Below the pieces are notes generated by a model. It searched no databases, was not told the DNA's origin, and saw only the letters and a program-made list of their open reading frames with translations. A program made the translations under genes and the position numbers. DNA of 64,000 bases from Atherinomorus stipes (lineage: Eukaryota > Chordata > Actinopteri > Atheriniformes > Atherinidae). Where the stretch lies: positions 737,001 to 801,000 of the forward strand of contig JALJCO010003012.1 in assembly GCA_023101725.1 (NCBI GenBank), written 5' to 3'. Shown in pieces: positions 25,877 to 40,155 of the stretch (the first letter of the stretch is position 1; every line of letters begins with the position of its first letter).

Positions 25877-27818
25877 CATATAAACAATAAAACACGTTTT
25901 CCTCGAGACTCCAAAACTATAAAATAAGAACACAACTCTAACATACTGAATTGGCTCTCAGTGTTTGATCTCTTTGTGACTCATTTGTGCTTCCCTCTTT
26001 TCCTACACCTGCAAAACAGTTATGGGCAACAAGGAAATGCCTGTGAAACACTAAACGTTTACTTTGTGAAAGATTTCTGTTGTTTGCTAAGAACATATAA
26101 AGAGTGGGCAAAAGGAGGGCATCCAAAAAAGTGGCTTAAAGTGGCATCCGTTTAAGCTTTGCGCAAGCTTCCTAATGGAAATTCACCGAGTGGCATCAAA
26201 GCCAAGGTATAAAACGAAGGCCCAAGCAACAAATATGGTGTGTTTTAAGAGTGGAACATTTGAAATGGGTGCAGCGGGCAAATATTGCTTTTGACAGGTT
26301 TAAAACCTGGTTGTGCTCGCTAACTTAAGATGTTAAAAATGGAGTGGGGAGAAAAAAAAAGAAGAAGGCTGGAAGCTTGTGTTCTGGTTGAAAAAACGGA
26401 CAGGAGCAGAAGTGAGAGGGAGATGGAATAAGCAGGACAAAGAAGGAGAGAGTGAGAGAGAGACACAAAAAGAGAGCAGGAAAAAAGGGAGGTTGGGGGG
26501 GGGATGTTAAAATGTAAGGTAATGATTTATCTAAGCATGCTTTTCTGCTGCACCCCAAATCTCACCGAAACTTTGATCCATGTGTAATTAAAACCAAACG
26601 TTCACCAGCAACAGTCTCCCTTTCAGGACTAGGAGCTCCTCTCCTGTTCATGTGTGTGTGGGTGTGTGTGTGTGTGCATGTGTGTAGGGATTCGCATATG
26701 TTACTAAGCCCCGTGTCTCCATCTGTTTTGGGAGTACAAGCATAGTGTAAACAGGGCACTTTGGGGAGCACAGATTCATAGTGAAACACACTTGTGCTGA
26801 CCCACACACACACATACACAGAGATGTATGGAGTACAGCTTTGCTGGAGTACTGTTCAAAACGTGTTCCCCCTCCTGCACCGCCACTACACCCCACTCCA
26901 CCCGCTCCTTCAGGTCAAGCAAAGCAAAAACATGTTAAGCACTCATTTTCTCCCAGCAGCATTAACATAGGGATGACTAAATAATGGACCCTGACTCTAC
27001 GTCTTCTGGTTTAAATTACAGCACAGCCCCCTCCCTTTACACCCTGCAACCCCTCACCAACCATCCAACCCCCACTCAAAGAAAAACGATTAATCTTTTT
27101 TCCCTTTTTTTTTCTTTTTTTTTTGTCTCTCTGAATGTTTTACAGTTCTGTTACACTTATTAGCTGCTGGCAGGACAGAGACTCTTAAATGAAAGCCAAA
27201 TTGCTTTGGTCATGAGAAAGGAAATGAAAGCTCACTCCAGGGAGAGACTGTGTAGCCATAGCATACAAGAGAGTGTGTGTGCGCGCGAGCGACGCATGTG
27301 TGTGACTAATGTATGTGTGTACAGGCATTTCACTATGAGATCCTCCCAAGGTGAAATTTCATAAGCTGACTGCTTGCCTGCCTGGGATGTCCCTGTGCAC
27401 GGGACGGTGTGTGAGTGTGTGTTTCAGATATAAGCGCGGCAGCCTAATAGGAACAGTATGCTCATTTTGGGGAGATTAGGAGGAATGGAGGGGTCTGTAT
27501 CGAGAGACGTGATCTGGATATGAAGGCCAAAGGAAGGAGGGAAAGAGGTAGGGAGTAAGAGAGGACTGACAGGAGAGAGAGGGAGTGGAGCAAGAAAAAG
27601 AGATGGGAGGAGTAAAGAATGAGGGATTGGGCATTAAAAAAAGACCACAACTCTCGTCAACATTTAGCAAAAATCTAAAAAAAATAAAAGCATCTATAGA
27701 ATAAAAAAAAAAACTGGGAGAAAAAAAATCAAACATGAACTTAGATAACCTTCAAAATAAATTACGAGCTTCAGCCACAACAACTAAAGCAAACAGAACC
27801 GGGTGAAGAAGCACAGAC

Positions 27819-28053
27819 CTTGGCTGGTGGGGCACTCTTTGACCTGGAACAGCTCTGGGAGGCTCAGTCCATCCTCGTCGCCTCCCAGGCCTTGCTGATG
27901 CAACTGAAGCTTCCTCAGTCCTTCGTTCTGTTGGTGGCGAGCAGAGCGGGCGTGCTGCACCAGGTTGAGGCGGGCCTTTGTGGAGTAGTCGCACAGGGTG
28001 CAGTAGTAGACGCACGACTCTGGACTGTACGCGCTGTCCTGCTTCTGCAAGTG
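27819..28053 (-). CDS. zfhx4: zfhx4 coding exon 5 (residues 1180-1257, plus first base of 1258)
   Basis: This exon has 78 codons plus one base and starts HLQKQDSAYSPESC directly after LYK of the previous exon, as in the family (LYKHLQKQ). It holds one U1-type finger (C1197, C1200, H1213, H1219), followed by the basic, Leu/Gln-rich segment GLRKLQLHQQGL and an acidic stretch ending LFQVKECPTSQ. The acceptor is TTTCAACAG. The donor, CAAG|GTCTGT, is non-consensus at +3 but is the only position that keeps phase with the next exon. The exon stands alone, 14.4 kb from exon 4 and 19.4 kb from exon 6. Confidence 0.9.
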
Positions 28054-28832
28054 CTGTTGAAACAGAGAAAAGATCAGATGCATCCACATCCTAAACAAGA
28101 AACAGCAATGTTCATTTCATCCAAGCATCCTTTACTCTCTTTGATGTTGCAACTACATCCAAATACCTTAACTATAGAGTAATAGCTAAAACTTATAAAA
28201 GTATCTCAATAGTTTTACCTCAGTTTAAAATAAACAATCGTATACACACCATTCCAAATTAACTAGATATGCTGCAGGTGACATAGAAATTAAAAACACA
28301 CCAGAAGTCAGACAGGGGGTTGAGTTCAGAACACCGGCTTTGTCTTTAACATGCACATTGTCCAGCTTTCCTTATTACTGGCAGCTGCAGGGGTTTCTCA
28401 TTCAACGTGTGCTGTCAGTTGCAAGCCTTTAATTTCCAGTTGCCTCTTAAATGGCATTGCAGCCATGCAAAGCTACCCCCTGCCTCTTGTCCTGCCCCCT
28501 CGGTGTGTGTAGGTGCACAAACCCGCATGCACAGCCCCCATCCCACCTTGCTCTGCTCCCATACACCCAGTCAAGCCAAGCATATCAAGTGTGCTTCTGT
28601 TGTTGCTGCCGGGCTAATGAACAATGCACAAAAACAAAAGACCAGGCCAAGCTTTTATTATCTGATCCTCTGTGGAGGGAGGGGAGACACAGAGAGGAGA
28701 TGAGAGCAAAGCATGGAGACAGATACACAGAGGTTGCTCACGAAGGTTGGCTTCTACTTTGTTAAGATTTATTCGTGCTGCTATGTGAGAAACAGGTGCA
28801 GAGTTCCATGCATTAATTAATACACATAATGC

Positions 28833-28861
<29 letters not shown>
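28833..28861. repeat. (TG)14 microsatellite
   Basis: A perfect TG tract. Confidence 0.92.
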
Positions 28862-28863
<2 letters not shown>

Positions 28864-29004
28864 TAACTCTATTCTGTCTCTCACATCCTCCTATAGGAAG
28901 ATGTTTCTTTCATGAAGCAATTAAAAGTTAGACAGGTAATATTTTCTCATTCTTGCATCAGGTTATATGGAGTACGAAGAGAGCCTGGAAAGATGTATGT
29001 GTGG

Positions 29005-29010
<6 letters not shown>

Positions 29011-29038
<28 letters not shown>
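29011..29038. repeat. (TG)14 microsatellite
   Basis: A perfect TG tract, 150 bp from the previous one. Confidence 0.92.
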
Positions 29039-32000
29039 GTGGGAGGAGTGGGGCGCAGGTGTGTGAGTTCTAACCACCCCCCCTTTCCTCTTCCTCCTTT
29101 GACAAACAGGGATTAGCAACATAGCTACAGCCGCTAACACATCTTTTCTCTTCGTGTCTCCCTCTTTCTTTCTTTTGTAGGAAATCTTGCAAGGTTTTTC
29201 TCACGAGACGGTGGGACGTCCCCTCGCAGTCAGAGGCCCTTTCAGAAGTCTTAAGTTTTAATTAAGTCGGAGTTGTCAGAAGAAAGCTCCCCTAGTCCGG
29301 AGCTCAGGGCCATTAATTACAGCTATCTTTGTTTCTCTGTGAAAGGAGGCCTCCCTTGCTCTCTCTTTCTTTCTTTGCTTCTTTTCTTTCGTTCCTTCCC
29401 AACCTCGCAGGAGAACCGGACAACTGAGCCTTTTTGTGGAAACTGCACGTGTGATACAAGTGCAAACATATATTTATTACGTGAATAAATAAGATGGGAA
29501 TTGATTTTCTTTTATTGAATTTCAAACTTCACTTACTTTTATTCTCTTTCCAATAAGTTCTTAGATTGTTTCCAATTGTTTTGTCCCTCAAAATGACCTT
29601 ATATAGTCATATCATATGCATAATATCATCTTATCTTCTTGGTCATTCATTCATTTTTTCATTCATACATTTATTTTTCTCAGTACTGAATGGAAAACTA
29701 GGAATCAAACTAGAAATGTCTTTTTCCAGTGATAACCTTCAGTACTTAACAGACAGCAAAGAAGCAAAGTGCATTTCATTGTAAAGAGTATATCTTCTGT
29801 TTGTGAGCATGTTCGTTTTCTAAGCAGAGAAGATTGTCAGGATACTGAAGAGTCTCAGCAACACAACAGTTTTATTGAAATACCCATTGGTAGTTCCTAA
29901 TGGTCCCTGATAGCATGACCAGAGAAAGAATCACACTGCTTCAAAATGAACATTTTCATATAAATCAATTGTGGCCTAAAATACCAAACATCCCTCGATG
30001 TCCTAACTTACATCGTAATGTTTTAAGGATATGAAGCTTTAGCTGGGAGCAGTTGAATGATGTACTTTGGGGTTGAACTGGGCTGCCAGATTGGTTTAGG
30101 CCTAATATTAATTCTCTCCCCATCAGCACATTCCAGAGGGTTTGTTTAAGACCAAAACTAGAGGCTGTCTGTCGCTCTCTGGCACTCTGCAGGCCTGAAA
30201 TGCAGGCGGTCTGGTGATCACAGGCCAGAACATCCATGATTTATGAACTTTTAAAGGAGCACTTTGACTCCTGCCAGGCGTGGGCTGTGTAATGCATATT
30301 CAAACACACAAACACACTGTTCCTGCTCCTGGGTTTGCGCCCTTGTGTATCTGCTTGCAATGTGTATGTAATTTATGCCACAGCTGAATTGTCTGTTCAT
30401 ACATTTGTATTGCGTGAGCATCCTTGAATGTGTGTGTGGCAGACTGGCAAAAAAGGGCCATCCTTGTCAATATGGCACCTCTCCAGAGTGCCTGGTGGTT
30501 AATTGTTGGGGATTAGTGTTTGGCAAACAACCAAATAAGCTAACACTCCCCGTGGGCCAATGAAAATCAGCTAAACAGCGCTCCCGGGTGGACCTAAACA
30601 TGGCGCAGAAGGTTTTTAATGGTGGAGGAGGTAGATGCACACTCCCCCTAATAGAGAATATGCTAATTACAACTCTCAAAACTTCCTGTTAACCTGTTAA
30701 AAGCACAGTATTGTCAGCCCTGTCAATGACACACACACATGCACACGCACACACACACCCACCCTGGGACTTGTATGAGGAAAGGGGAGGGGGAGTCAGT
30801 CTGACAGGTAAAGGAAGCTCCCCTGTGTAGCTGAATGCTGCTGCAGTGTGTATGTGTGTATGACAGAGGACTGCATTCATTATGCAGAATGAGATGTTTA
30901 CAAAACACCTTTCTCATACGCAAAAAAGCGTGCATGCACCTCCCCTCCGCTCGCTCCCGGAGTTTGTGGGGAAGGTTGCCGCACTGCTGTCTCATATCCA
31001 TTTGTTCTATCTGGGGTGACAAAGCTGCCTCATTAACTGAATTCTTAATAAGCCAAGCCAAAAGACATCTTTCCACCAGTTCTTTTATCTCACTGTGCAA
31101 GTGTGTGTATGGCAAGAATGTGTGTGGGTATTATTTCAATCCATTTTTTTCCTTCTGATTGTGTGTTTGGTTTTTATGCGCCAGTAATTTCAACTCTTCA
31201 TTTCACCTTGTCGGTATATTTCTGTGTCTGTCTATAATTTCAATCATATTTTTTTTGTCTTTGCCTGTGATTTGTTCGCTGCTATCATAAAAATATTTTG
31301 AAAGCAGCACAGAACAGTGGGGTTGCATTTTTCCTCCATAAACCAAATGACAAATTAGGGTATTCAGTACAAACATGACTCTTTCCTGTCATTAAGTGCA
31401 GAACCAGGCAGCTAACGAATACATACTGAAAGTAAGAACCCTCTGCAACAGCAGCTAAGTCTTAATAACTAGTGTGAGTGTGTGTGTGTCAAAGCGTGTG
31501 TGTACATGTGCAGAACTAGTGCATACGTTCAGTTTTGCTGTGCACACACATGCAAATGTACATGCCACACATTGTGAAAATAAAAACCTCTTTATCTCCT
31601 TTCATCAGTGTTTTTAGAAGAAGCAGGAAGCTTGTTGTTGAGTATTCCTTCTTTTAAGAACGTCACCAGCTTCCGGTGCTATCCCCTGGGCCCCGGGGGC
31701 CATCAGAGACAAAAACAGCCCCACTTGGCCCAGCAAACCACAAAAGCATGTATTGTTCCTTGCAAGTATTTTAAACACATACCAGTACTGCCTGGAAGGC
31801 TGCCAAGAGAAGAATTCCATCAGTGCTACCACCTCCCTAACACATGTTACTGCTAACCGCCACTCAGCCCCCGAGACACAGATGCAACGCAAGATCACTG
31901 CCAATGGATTCACTGGCAGATGACACAGCTGAAAAGAGATGCTGAGGGCCCAGGTATGTGCCACCTTGCTTCCGCAGATAAAGACACCAGCAGCTATCAT

Positions 32001-35000
32001 GCAAAGAGACAGTTTCAGTTCCATGCAGGCGCAAAAACAAATAATCACATCAGAGACGTAAACAAAATTTCTGTTGAGTTCACATGCACAAATATGCAAA
32101 CACTTCTTTTCTTGTCGCCTCATCTGCAGGGCTATAGCGTGCAATGTAAAGATGTAGGGGATGCAAAACAATCCTAGCACAGCAAAGCCCCCCGCACACA
32201 CATACACCAGACAGCCCAACCGTCTGTTATTTTCTGATCGTTGTCTTTCCTTCGCTTACTAGCTAGATTCTCATTTTCATAAATGCAGGGGAAAACATCT
32301 CCTCCAGCTAAATTGGCTCTCCTGTTTCTCTCAGCTCTGCCTGCTGGCAATCACCATGAGATCACAGCTCTGGAGCCGGTCCATGAGGTGCAGAGCTTGT
32401 GGGTAAGCTTAGGTTAGGTCACCCAATAATAATAAGCATCCATTGGATAATCGCTGCCAAGCCAAATAAATGAATTATCACAAAGGGTCTTTCAGGCTAA
32501 GTCCTGCTGGTCGCCTCCACTTTTGTTTCATCTTTTCCTCCCAGGTTCTTCTTTCCCTCTTCCTTATTTATTCCCCCTTTATATTTGTCAGCAAAATAAG
32601 AAAATAGTAATGGAGAAACATGCTAATCTGTCCAGCTAATGTTCTTACCTTCCAGTTTTCTGGCTCATATATGGATTCATGTACAGTCACACACTTACAG
32701 CAATGATGTAAGTGTGTCTGACATACAGGGCTAAGGCCAGTTTGAAGTCCACAATCTTTCTGACCTCTTGCCCTTCTGTTGGAAGAATTACGGTCTTTCC
32801 TTTTATTTCCCTCAAACACACACTCATACATGCAATGCATAAAACAAGAAACTAGTAAAAAACAACACTGTTGTTGCAGAAAAAGATAATCTATTTATTT
32901 CTGGTCCTAATCAGTGAGCACCACATAATTTATAGTGCTCTGACCAAGCAGTTGGAAAGAATAGATTATCGGAGACACCAGAGCCGATTTTTCTCTCTCA
33001 TCAGTGCTTGTGTGTATGCACGTTAGGAGTCTCAAAAGCCACCTCACCTCCTCCCCCCCATGAAAATGGATCAGTATTTACATTAGCATTAGATTTAGAC
33101 AGCATGGCTCGGCCACTTACTCCCTATTAGCCAGCCTGACCTTGGCCCATTAGGGTCTAAAAGCCCCCCGCTCGGCTCCATCGCCGCCAGGTGAGACTGA
33201 CCAGACCTCCCCATTTTCCTACACCCTCTTGTTGCTTAGATTATCTTCCCATCCACTTGCAATGGGACAGAGATCATAAAATACTGAGATCAAGATCAGT
33301 GAAATGTTAACATGCTTGTGGGATTTTTTTTTCCAACACTTAGCAGGGGGAGGGATGTTACTGAAATGCTAACTTGCTCTTGGCTAGGGTTCATCGTTTT
33401 TTCCCCTTCAACATACCCAGATGCTTTGGGAAAACCAAGGCGAGGCCTAATTGACGGGGTCCACGAAAGACAAGGAGAAAAACAAAAGTAAAGAGGTTGA
33501 AAATCTGGGGATTCAAATTATTGGCTTGTATCATCAAAGAGGTTTGCTCTGCATTGATGTTGTTATATTTAACTCAAACTGAAAGGAAAGAGAAGGAAAA
33601 ATAATTTTGGTGCCGAGGGGAGCAGCAATTTTTGCCAAGTTTGTTTTTCTTTGCTCTGTTTCGTAAAAAGAGACTTGCTGAAAAATGTCTATTAGAGCGA
33701 GTTAGACGAAAGCAATGACAGAAACATACAGTGAAAGAAACTAACTGATAGATGCGAAGATATGAGAGGCAAGGAAAATCTATGACACAGAGAACAAAAG
33801 AACAAGAGATGGAAAGAGAGAGGGAATGATAGGGAAGAATCTAGACGAGCGTAGTTGGGTTCAAATCACTAATTACACATTCCTGAGCCTGTGAAGGGGA
33901 GTATTGTTTTCCAGTTAGCCCCTACCCTGTCGCATGGTTTTACTTAACACAAAACAAAAGGTACAGGGAACAAAACACAAGCCTAATACCAGACCTTGCT
34001 AATGACAGAGAAATGGGAGAAATTATCCCTGGGGTGGATCCTCGTGAGAAAATGGCTGGTGATGACTGGACAAAGGGAGTTCATTTTGAAACTGTCACAA
34101 AATGGCAGCCTGTGTGTTTCTTTCTGTATGGGTTTTATTCAAATAAGCTTATAGTGTCTGATACTGTTTGGATAGATACATCATTTAGTAGAACCACCAA
34201 CGTCTTAATGAACATACCATTTACAAAGTATAACAGAATCCACTTAAAAACACAAGAAGAGAAGTTCACAGTTAACTGACAGACTTGGGCACACTTAAAC
34301 TAAATAAGATGCTTATTCTGAGGAAACAGTGCAACGATGCGGCTTGTTGCATGGAGATGCATCATGTAAATGAGTCCATATGTGAGGGCATGTTGGAGTG
34401 GTCCCTCTGCCAAGGAGAACACAATGAAGGCACCTCTTCAGCAAGGCTGTTTTGAACATTGCCATAGGAAAACAAATACCTTGCAGTTGACCTACCCTCC
34501 CCTTAGAGAAGCTGTCATTTCATACCATTGAAAGTAGACTGCCTACTTCACCAACCTGTATCAAGTTGTTTTGATACAGTTGTGACTTCAAGTTACAGAA
34601 GACACAGAGCAAAAGCTAAGATGTTCTGTTTGACCTCATAAAAAACAGAATGATGTGCAGTGTGAACAAATACAGAAGAGCGCAACGTTGTAACAGCTAC
34701 AGGAGGAAAAGTTAGGAGGGGGGTGGGGGGGTGGGGGGGGGTGATAGCGGTGGCAGCACTGGGCAGAGTCGCCTGGTTGGTAGTGTTTGCCAAGGCCCCA
34801 GCCGTCTAAAGGAAGGATATTGTTTTCCCCTGAAAAAGCCTCAGCCGCAGTCCGCATACCAGCGTCCACTCAACATACCAATGGGCTCTTTGAAGATTAC
34901 TCAAATGTTTGCCTTTGTCCCCCCTCCCCCATCTGCCCCTATCCCTAGTCCTAACCTACACTCCTGCCAGAATGAGGAAAAGAGGAGAAAGGAGAGAGAA

Positions 35001-35719
35001 AAATTTTAAAAAGTTGAACTATATCTTCAGAAAACAGTGGGAAAGCAATGCCTCACTCAGCAGTTGATGCATTCAGAATTTGCCCCTACAAGAGATGAAT
35101 GCTCACTGAAAGATTTAATGTAAATCGAAACATAAGCCATAGCAAATGATATGCATGCATGATAATGTAAGTTTCCCCAGTCTGTTTGCTGATGAAGTCT
35201 AAAATTGTTTTCAACAGTTCCCTCTTCGTTTCAATGTATTAGTCCACAATTAGAGTTGAGTATGATAATTCCAATGAGTTAATTTAACTAAATGTGCTGA
35301 AAACTCAGGACCTGCTCACCCCCACACAAACTGCATTAATCCTGAGCAAGTAAGTGGGCTTTCTATCAGGTCTATTTCAAAGCATTAGGGATTACCTCGC
35401 AGAAACTAAGCTGCTTGAACTCACAGGAGGTCAGCGGTATTGTGCTGCTGCAAGGATGGAAGGCCAGTGGTAGAGACGGATAGACAGCAGGACAGGTCAG
35501 TTCCCCCTTTCTACAGCTCTCTGGCAACATCCCTAAATCCTTCACCCTCCTTCTTTCTCTCAATCTTTTCATCCCCGTCTCTCTCTTTCACCGTATAATC
35601 GAATATCTCCCTCTACTTATCTATTCACTGAGCACCTAATGGTTAAAATCAATTACAGCTGGAATGCTGAAATGCCGAATACTGGTCCACATGCTGATAA
35701 TGACAGAAAGAGTGTGAGA

Positions 35720-35757
35720 CGAAGAGAGAGAGAGAGAGAAAGAGAGAGAAAGAGAGT
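35720..35757. repeat. (GA)n microsatellite
   Basis: GA repeats with AAAG interruptions. Confidence 0.85.
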
Positions 35758-35880
35758 GACTTGGGACCGTTCCAAGGGAGTAGCACAATTTCCTCCAATC
35801 GATTGATTATTGATTTGGAAGGGCGTTGAGGAGTATTTCAGTTCAACTTTGTCCATATCAATATCCTGATAGCTTCATGA

Positions 35881-35897
35881 GGGGGGGGGGGGGGGGG
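35881..35897. repeat. G17 homopolymer
   Basis: An uninterrupted run of 17 G. Confidence 0.9.
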
Positions 35898-38071
35898 CAC
35901 AGTAGCGCTATCTAAATACAATTCTAAAGCTGATGTAACATTTCAGACTGCTGAATTGAATGACTTTATGACAAGTTTCACATAAATTAAAAACACATTT
36001 TCAAGTCAGGTGATCTCAAAAATAAATCTAATGAACTCACACAAAAGAATTTATCTGATCTCCCTGCCATGTGATCTGTCTGAAGTTGCTCTGATCAAAT
36101 CAATGCATCAAAAGTGGAGACAACATGCCCCGAGAGATCATATTTGAGTTTAAAGCGCCTCTTTGATTTCTTTCCTTTTAAAAAAATAACAATGTTGTTA
36201 TCTTTGTCCCAACAACATGATCAACATCCAAGAGAAAAGAGTGGTTAGTAAGTCGGAGATATGAACAAGAAAGTAAAAAGAAGGTAAGTTTGTAAGCTGA
36301 GGGGGGGTAAATCGGAAGAAGAAGCAGGGAAGTGTGAATTTAGGTGGGTGTTAGGGATAAACTGAGGGTGGGAGGGTTAAGATGAGGGGAAAAAAGGCTA
36401 AAAAAGGGAGACAAACTCCTGCCAGCTCTTTTGTTCTTGCATCCCTGCAATGTTTTCTTCCTTCTGGTGGTCCTGAAGACACCGACCCCCCCCTCTTCCA
36501 TAGGCTTCACTCCTCCCTCCACCCCCTTCTGCTATCGTTCCCATACCTGTCAGCCCAGATCTGCTTCACAGTCCCCTGCACATGGACACGGCCCAAATGA
36601 CCCACAGAGAGGGGTGGGAATGGTTATGAAGAGGATCACATCTGGCTATTAATATGAGAAAACCAGCAGTAACTGCTTCTCTGTCTAAAACACACACAAA
36701 ACACACTTTTCCAAAGGAAAAGGAAGAGGCAAACACACTGCAGTCTTCAGGCCTTAACTAATTCATCAGAAAGTCAAAAAGTAGAGAGGATGTGCGGGGG
36801 AAGCTGGCCAGGGTAATTAAACATCACATACGAGTCTCAGCCAAAAGCTGAACCAAAGCTGGACATCACATACACACACACATGCACACACACCAATGCT
36901 CTGCAGACCATCTGGTAAAGGCGTTGGAGGGAGAATGGGCGAAACTCTTATTAATATCTATGAGGATTATTAGGAGGAAGGGGGAGGGTGGGGACGTCCG
37001 TCCATTCAAACCCTCAAACACAAAGCTAAAAGCCACAGCGTACACACACAAACACACACATATGCAGCACACACCTGCTTTTATGCTTTAATTAGCCACC
37101 ACCCCCAGTCCCTCCGCCCCTAGACCTCTGAAAGATTTCCATTGTAATCTCCACGCAGGTGAAAGAGGAGACGATTTGAATAATCTACTAACCGGCGTCT
37201 CTTTGCCTTGCAGAGACAGAGAAAGAGAGAAAGAGGAACAGACAGACAGACAGACAACAGTTCTGCCAAAAACTCTGCAGTGAATTCATTTGTCTGCTCA
37301 GGTTAACAGCGCTGAACTCTTGGCGGCATCATCCATCTCCATGACAGAACACGAAAATCTATATCTCGCAGTCAAGTAGCATCTAGTGTGAAGTGTCTGA
37401 GAAGATTCCTTTTTGAAGAGAATAGCAACTCTTTAAGTCTGTCTGTGAGTGCGAGACAAGGACGCTGTGATCAACAGCCTGTGTCTGGAACGGGCGTACA
37501 TGGACTCAAGTGGAAAATGGTAACTTGATAACCACAATTGTGTCTGAGTGCGCCTTTATGAATGCACGTAGGACCATACCGTACCTCTGTATGTATATGC
37601 ATTTACATGTGCGTGTGTCATAAATGGAGCCATGCATTTGAAATAGATCCAGACTCTCTTCTATTCTGGGGACCAGCACAATCACTTTTTATGCAAATCT
37701 GTTGGAGTCAATCTCCTGTCCATTTCCCCATCACACAAGTCCAAATGACAGTCCAATAATTTGGGCTGCATATATATTGGGCCATTTGATTTTCAAATGA
37801 GACAGAGCATGGTTGACCCTTGCTAATAGCCAAGGCACAGTGGTAGACTTAATATCACAGATGCACATGCACAGCGACCTCCATTTGAGAGCGTTGGGGA
37901 AAAATTAAAATTGAGGGAGGGGGGTCAGAGATTGAAGAGATAAATTAAAAAAAAAAATCATCCTTTGATTGATTGAAAAGTCAGAAGACACAGAGAGATA
38001 AACACAAAGGGGAAGATGAAAAAGCAAAAAGATGCATGAACAAACGCAGCCTCCTTCCCCCTTCTTTACCA

Positions 38072-38088
38072 CCCCCCCCCCCCCCCCC
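38072..38088. repeat. C17 homopolymer
   Basis: An uninterrupted run of 17 C within a pyrimidine-rich stretch. Confidence 0.9.
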
Positions 38089-39992
38089 TCCCATCAATCC
38101 TCTTGCCTAATTCCCCTCACTCCATAATTCCTAGCCATGGTGTTGCCAAGAGGATCATGGGTAATGAGATGGACTATCTGCTGCTCTGCAGGGGTGAGAC
38201 AGAAAGAAGGAGGGAGAATGAAGGAAATGAAAAAGTCAGAGACTAAACAAAGACAGCGGGTAAGTTAGGAGTGGCAAAGGCGGGCAAGACAGAAAAAGAC
38301 ACTTTCTATATCTGTTTATTATCCGCTGTAAGTTCCATCTAAATCTCCTCTTTCCCTCGATTTCTGTCATAAAAAGCAAAAAGCATTTTATTAGCCCAGG
38401 GCTCTCACTTCAAAGGAGTTTGTGAGGAAAGACAAGGAAGGGGAAAAGTGATGAAAAGAAAAACACTGATACGGAAAAGTGCAGTGGACCCCGGACGTCC
38501 ATTTCCGCTTGAATTATGACGGAAAGTTGGACAGACTGGCAGCGGTTGAGGACAGTTTAAGATTTATTCGGACAGCCATCTGAGCAACAGGTGCCTCTCA
38601 GGCACACAGTGTGTGTGTACGTGTGTGTGTGGTCCTCGACTATGCCACATTGACCATGAACATTCTCAACTCCTAATGACCCAGGGGCAAGCACAACCCA
38701 GATCTCAACCTCAAAGCTCTGTGGGGGCACATACATACAAACACACATGTTCAACTACAAACTCAACCCTCTACTTAGCCAGGCGGCACTTGTGAATGGC
38801 AATGACAGATTTACTCCCGACTCCATGTGCATTAAGGCCAGTGTTTGTTATTAAAAATCATAACGAAGCCATACATCATCATATTCTATGCTAAGCTAAA
38901 CACGAGCCAGGCCAGCTATGGACACGCTATGCTACAGCACCATTTAATGCAGAGCTTACCTCACAGGCTGTTAACATACAAGCTCTGCCTTAAAACATCT
39001 TCCATTTTGTCATTAAAAGTTTAAAGATGGATAAGAAATTGCACTTGACAGCTTTGTTAACAGTGCAGAAACGAGGCCTACACACTCATCGTTTCCAACC
39101 AAAAATCTGAATCCTATGAGTTGTTAAGTAAAAATGTCCCGAGGTGAAATATTCTCATGATAAACACACCAGAACCAATCAGATTTCCTACATTTCCTGT
39201 CCAATAGGCAGCGAGGTGTAGACCTCCGCTTTTCCCATGTAAGGCCTGTGACTTCCTGCGCCACCTGCTGTGCCCTGGACACCAGATGACTTGATGTCCA
39301 TGAGCTGCTAATGTCATTTCCCTTTTGCTGTTTCAAAGTCTGGAAAAAAAACACTTTCATACTCTCAATTCCCCTTAGAAGTACTCCATTGCTGCTACAA
39401 AGCAGCCATAAAATCTCCTGAATATGCTTTTTGTTTGTATCTTCAAATGGTTTCCCATGCCATAAAGATATTCTCTGTTTCCAAAAAGCCAGATGGTAAA
39501 GTCGTCCACACTCGGATCTTTTATGCGCCCGGCCGAGCTACCTCTATCCCCATGTGCTTTTCACCTCTGCCAATACATAAAAGGAGAGGTGTTTTTTCTG
39601 GTCAAATAAAGAAATGATTTTTTTTTTCCCTTCTGCAGCTTTCTCTGCTCCGTCTATGCTTTCTCTACCCCTCTTGCTCTGCTTTACCACCACATGTCCA
39701 AGGGTAAAATAGTGGAATTTCTGCCAGAGGCATTAAAAGCGTCATCTGTGGAACAGATTTGTTGAGGCCTGTGGAGTAGGTGGGTGGGTAGATGAGGTAT
39801 AGGGGTGTTCGGGGGGCACTCAGGGGGCAATGGGATGACCCCTTCTTGCCTTGGCCAAACTCACTCGCTAAGCTGAACTTTCTTGGAAAACAATATCAAT
39901 GCAATATCATAAATTTGTTCAGATAAACCTCTTAAGTTCATTTCTGTGAATTTGACAGACTTCAGTTTGCACTGTTAATCATAACTGATATT

Positions 39993-40155
39993 AGGGGAGG
40001 GGGGGGGGGGGAGGGGGGGAGGGGAGAAAAAAAAGAAAAAAAAAACAAAAAAAAAGAAAAAAAAAAAAAAAAAAAAAAAAAAGAAAGGAAAAAAAAAAAG
40101 GAAAAAAAAAAAAAAAAAGAAAAAGAGGGGGGAAAAAAAAGGAAGAGGAAAAAAA
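39993..40155. repeat. 163-bp polypurine tract
   Basis: The plus strand is purine throughout except one C near 40046. The first third is G-rich and the rest A-rich with G interruptions. In the zfhx4 pre-mRNA it is a long pyrimidine tract. Confidence 0.92.

Larger units (their letters stand above)
8433..27818 (-). other. zfhx4 intron 5 (19.4 kb)
   Basis: This is the largest intron in the window. It holds the hAT MITE near 8.7-9.0 kb; CA/TG tracts at 9.15-9.3, 9.45-9.9, 11.3-11.5, 12.3, 13.37 and 14.27 kb; and further repeats listed separately. Several TATC/CTC-rich stretches follow, with hAT-like copies at 25.15-25.83 kb. Between these lie probable conserved non-coding blocks (about 16.6-17.15 and 21.77-22.05 kb). 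No exon was recognised. Confidence 0.6.

Noticed and set aside
31614..32219. 201-codon open frame on the minus strand
   Set aside because: It shows no recognisable domain and no exon-like splice context tied to zfhx4. It lies in an intron, and a frame of this length is expected by chance in 64 kb.
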